Numbered from the stretch's first letter, positions 1 through 9,811 are shown. The stretch is DNA of 64,000 nt from Stenopsyche tienmushanensis (GCA_008973525.1 WACJ01000044.1:1488001-1552000); one strand, 5' to 3'. Translations and numbers: made by a program. The notes: generated from the letters alone by a model not told the origin.

Positions 1-77
1 AGCGACCCTCAAGCAAAGTGTTAATAATGCTCTCATCAAATGTTTTTTGCTCGTGTCACTGTTTCCGATCTACTTGT

Positions 78-128
78 CGATGTGTAGTAAATACACCACC
101 CTACCGGTGATGTATTTACTACACATCG
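78..128. repeat. 23-bp hairpin (inverted repeat)
   Basis: Two 23-bp arms (78-100 and 106-128) are reverse complements with a single mismatch, separated by a 5-nt loop. The right arm continues into a hAT-derived fragment. The arm core GTAGTAAATACATCACC also occurs near 63450 inside the hAT element at the other end of the window, so the hairpin probably arose by inverted duplication of that element's sequence. Confidence 0.85.
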
Positions 129-325
129 ACTCTAATAATGGGAATATCAATATGAAATATAATAGATACGGGATTCAGATTTTTTTGCACTCCTCCGCAA
201 TATAATTACGAATCACATCAAAGTATTACAGTATATAAGTATTTATCTGCAGCAACGGAAATAAATAATTTGTCGGGAAATCGGGAATTTTGCGAGTTTT
301 TGTCCGTGTCTCAGCAGATGGGAAT
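106..325 (+). mobile_element. hAT element fragment (same family as 62761-63760)
   Basis: This segment is closely similar to the reverse complement of about 63255-63460, the part of the downstream hAT element just outside its transposase C-terminal remnant. Shared landmarks include the block CGGGAAATCGGGAATTTTGCG and the adjacent CCGTGTCTCAGCAGA. Neither terminal inverted repeat is seen here, so it is a truncated copy in opposite orientation. Similarity is lost after about 325. Confidence 0.75.
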
Positions 326-792
326 TTTATCATCTTAAACAAATCGCTATTAAGCCAACAATCCAGTCGAATGACTGATCGTGTTTTTTTCAACTCAAAT
401 ATTTGAAAATTTAATTCAATTCCAGATGTAAAAAAGTGTTTTTGCAAAACAACCCCCTGTCAAATGATACGAGGTTTGTCAACACTTATTGGCTCTCAAT
501 CGTAATTAAGCGATGCAGAACATGGTGTATTGTTCCGGTGCATATTAGGGTTAGCAACATATTAACTTCGAGGGCTGGTTAAGTTAATTATGAAATGTAT
601 AGAACGTGTACGGCACGCGTGCCGTCGGGTGCCTCCTGCACATGGCCGCTATCTGCCTTCCAAAGTAAACAACCCCGGCAGATAATAAGGGATGCAGCCT
701 CAGTGCATTGTCGTGTAATCGAATACGGCATCATTATTCTGATTACTAAACATTACGCATATTATTAACATTTACGGACTGCGACCAACTTT
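326..792. other. No gene recognised
   Basis: Mostly AT-rich unique sequence with a GC-richer patch at about 605-715. No convincing ORF, RNA gene or element end is visible. Confidence 0.5.
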
Positions 793-1320
793 GCGAGTCT
801 TTCAATGAGGACGCTCGAAATTTGTTTGGTTATAACAGCTGTATTGTTAAAGCAACATCTATTGAATTTATTTTAAATTATTCTTTAATGTATGGCAAAC
901 TACACTGGATGATATGGATACAGACGATATGCAATTCCAATAGAATAGCGCTACGTGTCATACAGCGCATGCCATGATGGATATTCTGCATGAGCGATTT
1001 GAGAGCATGGTTTAAACTTGTTCTTTTCGGATTGTTTTAAATTGCATATCTATGCATACAATTGATGTCCTAAAAGTCGACATAACGAATGCCATCCAAC
1101 AAATTCAGCCAGATTTATGCGACAACGTCATCGAAAATTAGACCTTCCGAATACGTGTCACCAAGCAAATTTGCGGTAAATATTTGAACTATATTAATTT
1201 TTATATTTAATGCCATATAATATTCTTTTAAATAAAAGAAAAATTATATAAATATCTTACATTTTGTTTGTTTTATTTAAGTTTAAAAGTTGAGCGTTGA
1301 TATTGAAATACTTTGTATAA
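793..1320 (+). mobile_element. Deleted mariner element, C-terminal transposase remnant
   Basis: The ends resemble inverted repeats: TTTCAATGAGGACGCTC at about 796 and the reverse complement of GAGCGTTGATATTGAAA near 1300. Between them about 905-1165 aligns with the mariner remnant at 27536 and carries degraded C-terminal transposase coding, including the stretch corresponding to ATNAIQQIQPDLC. The N-terminal half and the first catalytic Asp are gone, so this is a nonautonomous deletion derivative of about 0.5 kb. The related copy at 4994-5262 shares the same right end. It is broken by frameshifts and stops and is not a functional gene. Confidence 0.75.
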
Positions 1321-2865
1321 AAACAGACGGTACTCCTCGCAATGATGTCCATCGAGCTGTTTTTTTAAAATAGCCCTAACTCGTTTAAGATAAGTTAATC
1401 AACACAGCTTCCCGCCTTTCGATGGTTCTTCGTTCTCTCGCGAAAACGACGTTTCCCAGAATATTCGCTGATCAAAGTTTAATGCAATTATTTGGGTTGG
1501 CGATGAGTTCGCTTCCCGCCGCCCTGCGCTAATTCGATTTCCGATGCACCGGCGGTTGATCGCACTAAATAATAATTTTATTCAATTTATCAGGTTTGTT
1601 TTGCAGGGCCGGATCGAGCCTGCACGTGTGCGGTTGCCATCCCTGATGAATTTGCGCCGAATTAAAATTGTCACCCCCGCCCGGACAGTGCGGTCGAATT
1701 TAGCGCGGGGGTTGTTTGCATTGCGGAATGGGCGAACAGGCGTTCATTTTTGCAAGCGATTCACTTTTAGGGGTTGACCGGATCGCGTATCACAAATTCG
1801 TCTGATGGACGTTCATTTCGAAAATCTACTTTCGGTATGAATTCCGGAATATTTTTCGTGGAACGAGTGGCCATATTTGATTTTGGAGTAAAAATACACA
1901 ATGTCTCCTTTTTTGGGTTTTATGCATTTCAAATGAAGTTTTAACTCGGAATGCGGCCATGCGCAAATTATGCTTGCAAACAGCAAATACTAAAAAATGC
2001 CAAAAAAAACTATGTGCTAATTAGTAACGTTTAGCAAAATGATAACACAAATCAAGCATTACTTACATTTTACTAATTATTACCATGCGACTTACAAGAA
2101 TGTACTTATGTATCTTTCTCAGTAAACTGGACAAGTCGTCTTAAGAAAGTTGTCCAGGCAAATTTTTTGCTTTTATAAATTGGTCAATCACAAATAAACC
2201 GTTTAGAAAATATTGAGCAATTTCTGAAAAATAAATACAAGAGACTGTTGTCTATGTACGTCTATGTTGTAAATTAAAAATACAGTATTAATAGCAAAAT
2301 TATGTTGCTTAAAATATATTAACATGAACTTTGGAGTTTAAAAATTACGCTTACATGCCTATATTCCATATTTGGATATCAGAATATAGCACAAAAAATA
2401 ATTAGGTTATGTTATTTCGCTGTACAAAATGAATAAACGTGTTCCGTCGTTCATCGCAGCCGACTCGTGGGTCGGGACCATAGTTACGTATCACGCCGCG
2501 ATTGACATCGTAATCAATCACGCATCGAGCCGAGATGCTCTCAACAGCGATTTCACGTGTGAACAACGCGACCAAGTCGCAGTGGCGAAGATAGTGACTC
2601 CCACATATCAGGCGAGACTTTGTGTTCGCTACAATAACAAAATATTTTTTATAAGATATAAAGAAAATATATAATATGAACTAAGAAATAATTCTTCCAG
2701 AGGCTGCAGAGGTTGCAACGCATTTATTTTCTCACTTCAAATCGTTAAAATTTAAACAGCTAGATCTGTTAGTCTTCTTCCAGCGCCCAAACAAGAGCAT
2801 CATTGCACTCATTACGCCATCATAAAAAGTACGCAACTGACAGTGAAAATTCAGTGTTGTGTCGC
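1321..2865. other. No gene recognised; GC-richer island 1395-1790
   Basis: About 1395-1790 is GC-richer and complex, flanked by AT-rich sequence. Short ORFs here (1544-1777, 2429-2674) have no recognisable domain or family. The island could be a cis-regulatory or conserved noncoding block, but nothing in the sequence proves it. Confidence 0.4.
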
Positions 2866-3420
2866 TTCCTCTGACCATTTGATGTCTAAAACGCTATCCC
2901 GGTTTGTCCGGTTGGGTGTTAGACTCCACGATGCCCACCCATAAAACCCCAGAGGGGAGCCAACCCTATGCTCGTGGGCAACGGTTGAACTCCTGGGGTA
3001 ATTATGTGGAGTAGAAGTGTGCTAATATAACCTCGTCGGTTTGCTCATCAAACACTGCTAAGGTAGCCCAGCTAACATGAGTTGGGTGCGCAGGTCACCC
3101 TGTGCCCCATAAACGAGTGTGTGGAACAGCCGATTACAGTTGTTGGTGGAGACTGTATCAAAGGCTCACCACTATCCTAAACAGCCTAGATAAACAGGGG
3201 AGAACGGCTTTAGGCTGTTCGATTATCGACTCGTCTCCATAGCTAGGTGCTAAGAATGACCGAAAGGGATAGCCCCTACAGTCCATCGTCTGTTGCAGCC
3301 CCCTTCAAACCGAAGTTGGACTCGTAGTGGCAGTGAACCCGCGATAGTATTCCCTTGAAGTTTAGCTTAGCCTTAGCCCTTCCTCCTCCTATGGAATAGA
3401 CCATACAGCAGCGCAAGAAA
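2866..3420 (+). repeat. Dispersed repeat C, copy 1 (unidentified)
   Basis: This is a GC-richer block in AT-rich surroundings. Its 3' part, about 3240-3420 (GATAGCCCCTACAGTCCATC through CAGCAGCGCA), recurs degenerately at about 36600-36870. The presence of two copies indicates a mobile repeat, perhaps the 3' region of a retrotransposon. I do not recognise the family. There is no sustained ORF. Confidence 0.55.
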
Positions 3421-3639
3421 TGGGTTCGATTTATTAATGAACGCCAATCCAGTCAGTCGCTGTCTGATGTCTGTCGTCTTGTCCCGGTTTGTACAGTTAC
3501 AGAGTGACATTTGTTTTCATTTTGGTTACAGTTTCTAATGATTTTGATCCTGATTCTGATGATTTTCTATGAATTGGACTCTTTGTACTCCAGAAAGCTC
3601 CTTCCAGTAAAATTAACAGTCGCCTAAAGTAGTGTTTTA

Positions 3640-3825
3640 TTGTCACCTGAGGAAAACTTCTAAATGAAACTCTGATGTCATGCTACCTTCAAATCGAGCG
3701 AATGAAGAGGTGAATGTATGACACAGACGAATTAGATGTAACCCCTTCCTGTAAATGGATATTAAAAAGGCCCTAGTCCTGCAGTGGACTGTTTGTGGCT
3801 GTACTATGATAATATAATATATTGA
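3640..3825 (+). mobile_element. RTE-like LINE 3' tail, copy 1
   Basis: The block GTCCTGCAGTGGACTGT followed by GGCTG and an ATGATAAT-type tail is characteristic of the 3' ends of RTE-like insect LINEs. The same region recurs at 25535-25700 in the same orientation (TATGCTACCTTCAA, CCCTTCCT.TGAATGGA, GCACTATAATGATG). Only the 3' untranslated end is left and no coding sequence survives. Confidence 0.65.
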
Positions 3826-4280
3826 ACTGAGACAACGAGTTGCCCAATTTACTGAGGAATACTCATGTATTATTGCAATACTTTTGGCATTATTTGTAAC
3901 AATCATTTGACAAATCTTCTCAATATATTAGAAATACGTACGTAAACTGGGTTTTCGACCTTCGATCGATTTCTTCCCACAATAATTTGATTGGAAGTCT
4001 GTGGATTATAAATATTTTATTTTAAATACCCAACAACTTGTTTGTCTTTAAAACATCTTCATTCAATTTTGCATCGATTTTTATTCAGTCCCCAGTCTTT
4101 TCGCCTCCAAAATAATTCCATACCATTACATATTTAGCTTCGTTTACAATTGTAGAAATTTTACACACTTCTGAAGCGAATTGCGATTCTGTTTGGCAAA
4201 CAAATAATATTGTCACTGTGTCAAAAAAATAAAATTTGGATTCGCACATAATATTCCAATAGGCAATTTTCAAATACTGA
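3826..4280. other. No gene recognised
   Basis: AT-rich unique sequence; the antisense ORF at 4085-4273 has no family resemblance. Confidence 0.5.
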
Positions 4281-4477
4281 CCATCACTTCTTGCGCATGC
4301 ACCGTTGCCGATTGGGTGGTGAAACGCAGGTGGGGGGATTCGGGAAGTCGGAGTCTTTGGTTAGCCTTGGCTGCGGGAAGACGTCCATCCCGCAGCCAGA
4401 TCTCTCTCTCTTTCCCTCAGAGTTGTCTGAGAAGAGAGTCTTTCTTTTCGATGCTCGTCTATCTCACCTTCAATTTT
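4281..4477 (+). mobile_element. LTR fragment (family L)
   Basis: This is a piece of the LTR seen complete at 49492-49971. It shares the CTTCTTGCGC.TGCACCGTTGCC block, the TTAGCCTTGGCTGCGG block, the CAGCC.GATCTCTCTCTC tract and the AGTCTTTCT...CGA block. Both LTR ends are missing. The ORF over it (4291-4509) is incidental. Confidence 0.8.
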
Positions 4478-4993
4478 TTTCATTTTTTAGTGTAAAGATA
4501 GAGGCATGAATCGCAATATGTAATCTCTGCAGAGGTTTGAATGAATAAAAATTACAGTTTAAAAAATTGTCATTTAAAATTTCTTAAATTTGTCTTGCAT
4601 AATAAGGTACCACCAAATGCTTTTCTGGTCATCTTCGTCTATCTTTTGGCCACTATTCTTGGAAGCCTACGCTCAATATGACATATATTTTTTACTAATT
4701 ATTTTAATAGAATACAACAGGTATTTGATATTATGTTTTTCATTTCAGTTTTCGTTCCTTTTCAGCTCCAAACATTTATATCGGTTCTGTTGCGATTTTC
4801 GTTCCGGGAAAAAAGCGGTTTCACCAGTTATCGGATTTCAATTCAGTTCCCGTTCGAAACCCTGGAATAAATAAATAATACATCTATTACTATAAGTAAT
4901 ATAAACATAGATTGCGCCAGTAATCTTCTGTTTCTGTAGTTCTTTAGCATATATCGGGCATCAATACGAAAAGCACCGTCTGTTTTTATACAG
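4478..4993. other. No gene recognised
   Basis: AT-rich sequence. The 94-codon ORF at 4590-4874 is low complexity, Phe/Ser rich and lacks any recognised motif. Confidence 0.5.
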
Positions 4994-5262
4994 GATCTTT
5001 CAATAAGAACGCTTAATTTTTAAACGTAAATAAAACAAGCTGTGTATACGATATCTACTCATTTCTTCTTTTATTTGAAAGAAAATTATATGGCATTAAG
5101 TATGGAATAAAAAATTGTTCAAGTGTCCGCCGCGACGTTGTCTTTTAAATCTGTCTGAATTTGTTGGATATTGACTTTGAGGACATCAATTGTCTGCGAT
5201 TTATACGCATATACTTGCGATTTAAGATAATCCCAAAGGAAGAAGTGCTGGTGTAATCAGAA
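4994..5262 (-). mobile_element. Mariner 3' end fragment (same family as 793-1320)
   Basis: It begins with the terminal motif TTTCAATAAGAACGCT and runs, on the minus strand, into the same 3' untranslated and C-terminal transposase region as 793-1320. On the minus strand the degraded coding reads roughly as TIDVLKVNIQQIQTDL, a typical mariner C-terminal stretch. The remainder is lost. Confidence 0.75.
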
Positions 5263-5830
5263 CTGAGAAACCAATAGTTTGTGAGTTCAGTTTAATTAAA
5301 TTGTACTTTCAAAGACGTATCGGATGGTTCCGTGAAATTCCACTAAAATATCTTCTTAAAGTATAGATAAATGCTGTTTTTATATTTTCATGGACCCTCA
5401 GTAATAGCTTCACGAGCCCCCAAGTGTTCGCTGATCCCAGTTTAAGAACCTCTGATCTATTCGAATATTTATGTATATGAAATATTATACATTAATGCTT
5501 TCCACTCATATTTATTCTTTAGTTTAGGGATAGTGTCAGCTCCAAGATAATTTCGCACGTTTTTCAGGTTACATATACGAAATTTAAATTAATATATGCA
5601 CGAGCTTATAATGTTTACTTTATAATGTCAACGTACGAGAGGAAGTCGAAAACCATTTGGCGACATAATGTCAACTTACAAGCGGAAAGGGTTAAAAAAT
5701 TAATGTCCCTATACTGTCAAAATTATTTATAATGCTTATTTTTCTATTAATATTGAACTTAGCAAATTATATTTTTATAATTTGCACTCCAGAAAAAAAT
5801 TACATACTGATTTCTGCGAAAAAAGTAATT
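5263..5830. other. No gene recognised
   Basis: AT-rich unique sequence without a recognisable element. The T-rich terminator of the minus-strand tRNA-like gene lies at its right edge. Confidence 0.5.
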
Positions 5831-5909
5831 GGCCCGTGGAGGACTTGAACCTCCAACCTTCGGTCTTTCATTGTAAGTTCGACGCTCTAACCTATTGAGC
5901 TAACGGGCC
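5831..5909 (-). tRNA. tRNA-like Pol III unit 1 (tRNA-Ile-like, atypical anticodon arm)
   Basis: On the minus strand a perfect 7-bp acceptor stem (GGCCCGT/ACGGGCC), a D arm GCTC/GAGC, and a T arm GGAGG/CCTCC with loop TTCAAGT are visible. The A box TAGCTCAATAGG is good and the B box GGTTCAAGTCC has one departure from consensus. A T6 run follows the 3' end and could terminate Pol III. The 5' half matches insect tRNA-Ile. The anticodon region is about 6 nt too long and only three pairs of a normal stem form, so no anticodon can be assigned. It may be a pseudogene, an unusual tRNA or a SINE head. Confidence 0.7.
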
Positions 5910-6005
5910 GTGGCGTATTTTGTATCAGATACGGTATAAATCGTTTATTATGATTTTTTTTTGGTTTGATTATTTGCTATAAAAAAATTATGATTGACAT
6001 CTACC
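5910..6005 (-). mobile_element. Mariner transposase C-terminal remnant fused to tRNA-like unit 1
   Basis: On the minus strand this reads toward the tRNA-like unit and contains FIANNQTKK, equivalent to the C-terminal transposase remnant upstream of the units at 8102 and 8389. The transposase sequence stops just before the tRNA acceptor stem, at the same junction as in the two other copies. Confidence 0.6.
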
Positions 6006-6139
6006 TGTGAAAAATATTATTAAAAAAAATATTTTACAACAATACTACAAATATGATATTTAAATCAAATCACATTTGAATCATAGTGAACCGATTTTTT
6101 TTAAAAAAAGCTTTATAATATTTAATAAAAAGCCATATG

Positions 6140-6228
6140 GGCCTGTGCAGGATTCGAACCTACATCTCCTAGCGGCTGATCCATTTAACGGCCATCGCTG
6201 GCGCTCTACCATATTGAGCTAACAGGCC
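6140..6228 (-). tRNA. 89-nt tRNA-like sequence with extended middle
   Basis: The acceptor stem GGCCTGT/ACAGGCC is perfect. The D arm is GCTC/GAGC, and the T arm GTAGG/CCTGC encloses TTCGAAT, with a consensus B box GGTTCGAATCC. A T5 run follows. Between D and T arms lie about 39 nt instead of about 22; AGCG/CGCT and GGC/GCC helices can form there. This could be a class II-like long variable arm, an intron or decay. The anticodon is not assignable, and unlike its neighbours it is not joined to mariner sequence. Confidence 0.55.
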
Positions 6229-6860
6229 ATGGATGACCTTGAGGATTTAGTCGTATAAATCCATACAATTCTCAACTATTTTACCCCCGTCTATTATTAT
6301 CATCTTCCCTTATGATTTAATAACATGGCTTCCTAAGAATATCATCAAAATCCACATCCCGTCGTCGTCTTTTCTCATCAGGGGGTGACTCGCACGATTT
6401 TTCATCGGTCAAATCAACCCTACATTATTCATAGCACAATAAGAAACCCCTCATTAAAATTTATATTGTATATGATCTAACGATGACGGATGGATAGTTT
6501 ATGAAACGCATCGTCCCCCTTCTTCATGGCCGGATCCATTACTCTAAAATTCATATACTTTGCCACCGAGCCCCGGTTATAAAAATTCTAATAAGACTCT
6601 TAATGTCGCCCCCTTTGGCCATATGCACCCCCCGCGGGGCGAGCGACGCCTGGATTGCAGCGGGAATGACGTTTTATCGAATAATTGCATTTGCATTTTC
6701 ATGCATTTGCATCTGGTAAGGAATTTTTGCATCCGGCAAGGAACCTTTGGATATTGTCAAAAATCCCATCAGATCATATTTTATTATTTTTATCGTATTA
6801 TTCAATTCTTATATATTCTTAGATGTGATTAACAACATATGTATGTCTACCGTTTGAATA
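6229..6860. other. No gene recognised; GC-richer island 6290-6720
   Basis: Complex, moderately GC-rich sequence with two overlapping short ORFs (6501-6719, 6560-6832) lacking any recognised domain. It includes short repeats of GCATTTGCAT near 6690-6715. Confidence 0.4.
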
Positions 6861-7762
6861 TATTAGTTAAAGCGGAAAGAAATGTCATTTTTTCGTTATT
6901 TGGAAAAAAAAATTAACCTATTTTTAACCGCTTTTAACCTATCTAATTATGCACAGTATAGCTCTGCTGTTACAGTTTGGCCAGGTTTTAATATTTCGTA
7001 GTAAATTACGCCAAAAAATCCCACCAAACACAAAGAAGGACCACTTTCAATGATAATGACTATCGAGGGGTAGAAACAGGTACTTGATTTGAAGATAGCC
7101 ACTGTTTTTTTCTTTCTCGGACTGTTGTAGAGGACCCACTTTTCATCCCCAGTAACGATCCTTTTTAAAAATGGATCGGTTTTATATCTGGACAATAGCG
7201 ATGAACAAATGGTTATCCGTTGTTCCAAGACATTTGATGACAACTCGTGCGGTACCCAAATTCCCTGTTTATGTCTTTTCAAATGGTCTTTAACTATTGA
7301 CCAGAGACAACCAATGTCTAGCGATAATTCTTTTATTGTTTTTCGAGGATTAGATTCTACCAGAGAATTTAAAGCGTCATCATCGATTATTGGAGGTTGT
7401 CCTGATTTTGGTTTATTTTTCAAATCTCTGTCGCCACTTTTGAATTTTTTGAATCATCTATGGCATTTTTGAATATTCAATATGTTGCCATATGTATCAC
7501 AGATGCTCTGGATAGCTTATTTTGCTTTTAATCTTTTGTCGAATAAAAACAGTAAACAAGATCGCATATGGGTCTCATCAATTTCTGGCTTGTAAATTTT
7601 CACTGTGGCTAAAAAAATATAAAAATATTTGAAAAAGTAAGACAAACAACAGAGCTTCAAAATGACACCAACTTTGACATATTTATTCGACAGTAACCCG
7701 AGGCAAATTGACGGCAAAGGACACAACCAAAAAAATGACATTTCTTTCCGCTTTATCTAATA
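6861..7762 (-). mobile_element. Mariner deletion derivative, 898 bp with TIRs and TA target site
   Basis: The element spans 6863-7760, flanked by TA dinucleotides. The inverted ends TTAGTTAAAGCGGAAAGAAA and TTAGATAAAGCGGAAAGAAA differ at one position in the first 20. A full mariner is about 1.3 kb. This copy keeps the transposase N-terminal half on the minus strand but lacks the C-terminal catalytic part, so it is nonautonomous. The long, well-matched TIRs suggest it could have been mobilised in trans. Confidence 0.92.
6947..7560 (-). pseudogene. Mariner transposase, N-terminal two thirds, broken
   Basis: The degraded start (FDKRLKAK, stop, AIQSICDTYGN, KCHR, stop, FKKFKSGDRDLKNKPKSG) is the mariner HTH region. 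It is followed by an open stretch with WVPHELSSN, RITICSSLLSRYKTDPFL, VTGDEKWVLY (first catalytic Asp) and IIYYEILKPGQTVTAELYC. It ends there, before the second and third catalytic Asp residues of DD34D enzymes. Stop codons interrupt the N-terminus, and the WSKRGE region is frameshifted. It belongs to the mellifera/irritans-like group by motif. It cannot make active transposase. Confidence 0.9.
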
Positions 7763-7855
7763 TGTCTGCCTGTTTATTATATAGGGTGTTTTACACATTA
7801 AATTCATAAATTTTTTTGGGAGTTATGAGGGTCTTTTATTTATTTAAGCGACCTT
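7763..7855. other. AT-rich spacer
   Basis: Short spacer between the mariner derivative and the chimeric mariner/tRNA repeats. It contains AGGGTGTTTTACACATT, which resembles a mariner-type terminus but is not matched by an opposite end. Confidence 0.3.
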
Positions 7856-8100
7856 ATTTCGTTGCTCGCACAATCTCCAGATCTGACACCACTGGATTTC
7901 TTTGCCTGGGGATGTGCCTTATATCGTAGCTTGCACGGTCTCCTGATCTGACACTACTGGATTTCTTTGTCTAAGGACGTGCAAAATAATGAATTTACAC
8001 GACAGAGATACAGATGTCATTGATATATTTTTGTAGTAAATATTCAAACCAATAAAATGATAGCAAGTGATTTATATCGTATCTGACACGAAATACGCCA
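7856..8100 (+). pseudogene. Mariner transposase C-terminal remnants (two starts)
   Basis: About 7862-7915 reads QSPDLTPLDFFAWGCA, the conserved block around the third catalytic Asp of mariner-type transposases. The motif recurs in damaged form at about 7930-7990 and continues as the equivalent of NDRDADVID..ILVANIQTNKM up to about 8090. The tRNA-like unit starts 10 bp later. The duplicated SPDLTPLDFF block implies a partial tandem duplication. Confidence 0.8.
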
Positions 8101-8101
8101 A

Positions 8102-8180
8102 GGCCCGTTAGCTCAATAGGTTAGAGCGTCGAATTAAATCCGAAAACCGAAGGCTGGAGGTTCGAGTCCTCCACGGGCCA
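8102..8180 (+). tRNA. tRNA-like Pol III unit 2 (tRNA-Ile-like)
   Basis: The acceptor stem GGCCCGT/ACGGGCC is perfect, with D arm GCTC/GAGC, T arm GGAGG/CCTCC and discriminator A. The A box TAGCTCAATAGG and B box GGTTCGAGTCC are intact, and a T9 terminator follows at once. The anticodon arm has about 5 extra nucleotides: only TCG/CGA pairs clearly, leaving an oversized loop. The anticodon is therefore uncertain; reading the loop from T33 would give AAA, while the rest resembles tRNA-Ile. The Pol III signals look functional even if the tRNA is not. Confidence 0.7.
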
Positions 8181-8388
8181 ATTTTTTTTTCCACAAAAAA
8201 TCACTATCTGATGTGGAATCTGTAATCTCCAGATCTGACACCACTGGATTTCTTTGTCTAAGAATGTGCAAAAGAATTAATTTACACGACAGAGATGCAG
8301 ATGTCATTCATATGTTTTTATAGTAAATATCAAAACCAATAAAATGATAACAAGCGATTTATACCGTGTATGATACGAAATACAATAA

Positions 8389-8467
8389 GGTCCGTTAGCT
8401 CAATAGGTTAGAGCGTCGAATTAAATCTGAAAACCGAAGGCTGGAGGTTCGAGTCCTCCACGGGCCA
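8389..8467 (+). tRNA. tRNA-like Pol III unit 3
   Basis: Near-identical to the unit at 8102. The acceptor is now GGTCCGT/ACGGGCC with one G-U pair replacing G-C. Boxes A and B are unchanged and a T run follows the discriminator A. The anticodon arm shows the same insertion (GAATTAAATCTGAAAACCGA). It is the second copy of the tandem chimera. Confidence 0.65.
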
Positions 8468-8574
8468 ATTTTTTTCCACAGAAATCAGTATCTGATGTAA
8501 ATCTACCTGTAAAATATAGATACTATATTTAAAATAAAACATTTCACTTAATTTTAATTGAAATATATGTGCCG

Positions 8575-8755
8575 ATGTCTTGTCATGTCGTGGCTCGCAT
8601 GATTTCCAGATCTGACACCGCTGGATTTCTTCGTTTGGGAACTTGCCCTATTCTGTGGCTCACGCGGTCTGCAGACCTGACACCACTGGATTTCTTCGCC
8701 TGGAGACGTGCAAAAGAATTAATTAAAAACAAAATATATGAAATAATTTAGTTGG
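8575..8755 (+). pseudogene. Further mariner C-terminal remnants
   Basis: Two partial copies of the same block: the first is frameshifted at about 8600-8640 (equivalent to SRSDTAGFLRLG) and the second reads SADLTPLDFFAWRRAKELIK at about 8668-8727, ending at a stop near 8749. No tRNA-like sequence follows this one. Confidence 0.75.
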
Positions 8756-9585
8756 GATTATTTGTGTTGTAATGAGTTTTAAAGATCGAAAGATAACCAC
8801 ATAATGGCGCCAATAGAAGCTAATCAAAGCAATATTATGGATTGTCAACAACTAAGAAAATTTATAAGCTATTGTTTTATTCCAACCACCGGCTATATCT
8901 GAAGGCAAAAATATTTTCCAACCCCTTAAAAGGGGTGAACTCGAATCCCGGACGTATCATAAAAGCAGTTCACACGCAGTACGTGGTTGAAGATTAACAC
9001 TTGCATGAATATACATACACAGGCCATTCGTTTTTTGTTAATGTTCATTCTGGAAGAAATATAATAAAAATTTAGCAATTCGCATAAAGCGTCCTTCCAC
9101 GTTGATTAAAATTAATATAAAAACTTTGCCGAGTCGCAGGGGGCTGGCAATTCTTTGGGCGCACAACCAACCCAAAATATAGGCACTATAACAATAAAAT
9201 TTACAACTATAATTGCACAACAAAGCAAATATAATTTTATGGCATTTAAATTTGATAAACATCTTTCGTCTGAACGCTATTTATTGTTTCGTATAACGCT
9301 AATTTTACTACCGCATGAAATTACGCTCGCTATAAAATTGTTATTTGGCCCGTATAAAATAATTGTTGTTCTAAATTATGCATGCCTATACCCTCCGAGC
9401 CACCCCCGTGGCGATGCGATGAAAAAATAGTCCCGTTTATTTTAGCATTAATTCCATCCTAAGGAGGCGGCCTTTCGTCTCATCTTCATTTCGTATGTTC
9501 CCAAAAACCTGGATTCGGGTTAATATACGCTGTTTGAGCGTTTGAAATCATATACTATCTACATTACATCCGCAATTATAATCTG
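8756..9585. other. No gene recognised; GC-richer part 9100-9550
   Basis: AT-rich first half, then moderately complex sequence. The overlapping ORFs at 9038-9262 (-) and 9155-9430 (+) have no recognisable motif. Confidence 0.4.
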
Positions 9586-9587
9586 AT

Positions 9588-9720
9588 GATACTTCTGACA
9601 CCAATGTAGCGTAAAGTGGAGGCACTCTTTGAGCAGAACGTCTTCTCGCAGCCAAGGTTATCCAACGAATCCGATGACTCCCGTTCGTTAGTTCGTTCTC
9701 TGATACTTATTGGCTGAAAG
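9588..9720 (-). mobile_element. LTR 3' end plus primer-binding-site fragment (family L)
   Basis: On the minus strand the end of an LTR (CTTTACGCTACA) is followed by TTGGTGTCAGAAGT, a primer-binding-site-like sequence also seen after degraded LTR ends at 24214 and 35752. The LTR body has decayed into CAGCCAAGGTTATCCAACGA and the neighbouring sequence. It marks a truncated 5' LTR and leader of family L. Confidence 0.6.
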
Positions 9721-9811
9721 CTTGATAATCCCAGCACATAATATTTGGAAACCAATTTAAAACTGGAATTCCCAGTCTGGGCACATAGCAAGTAACATAG
9801 TAAATAGGTAG

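Larger units (their letters stand above)
7939..8515 (+). repeat. Tandem duplication of a mariner-tail/tRNA-like chimera, ~287-bp unit
   Basis: Two adjacent copies share one order: transposase C-terminal block (CTGATCTGACACTACTGGAT and CAGATCTGACACCACTGGAT), ACGACAGAGAT.CAGATGTCATT, CAAACCAATAAAATGATA, tRNA-like sequence, T run, CCACA.AAATCA.TATCTGATGT. The tRNA-like starts are 287 bp apart (8102, 8389). A third copy in opposite orientation lies at 5831-6005. The whole chimera has therefore been copied as a unit. Confidence 0.85.

Noticed and set aside
5831..8467. Calling the tRNA-like units functional tRNA-Ile, tRNA-Val or tRNA-Phe
   Set aside because: The anticodon arms do not fold into a 5-bp stem and 7-nt loop, so different alignments give different anticodons. 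Only tRNA-like status is supported.
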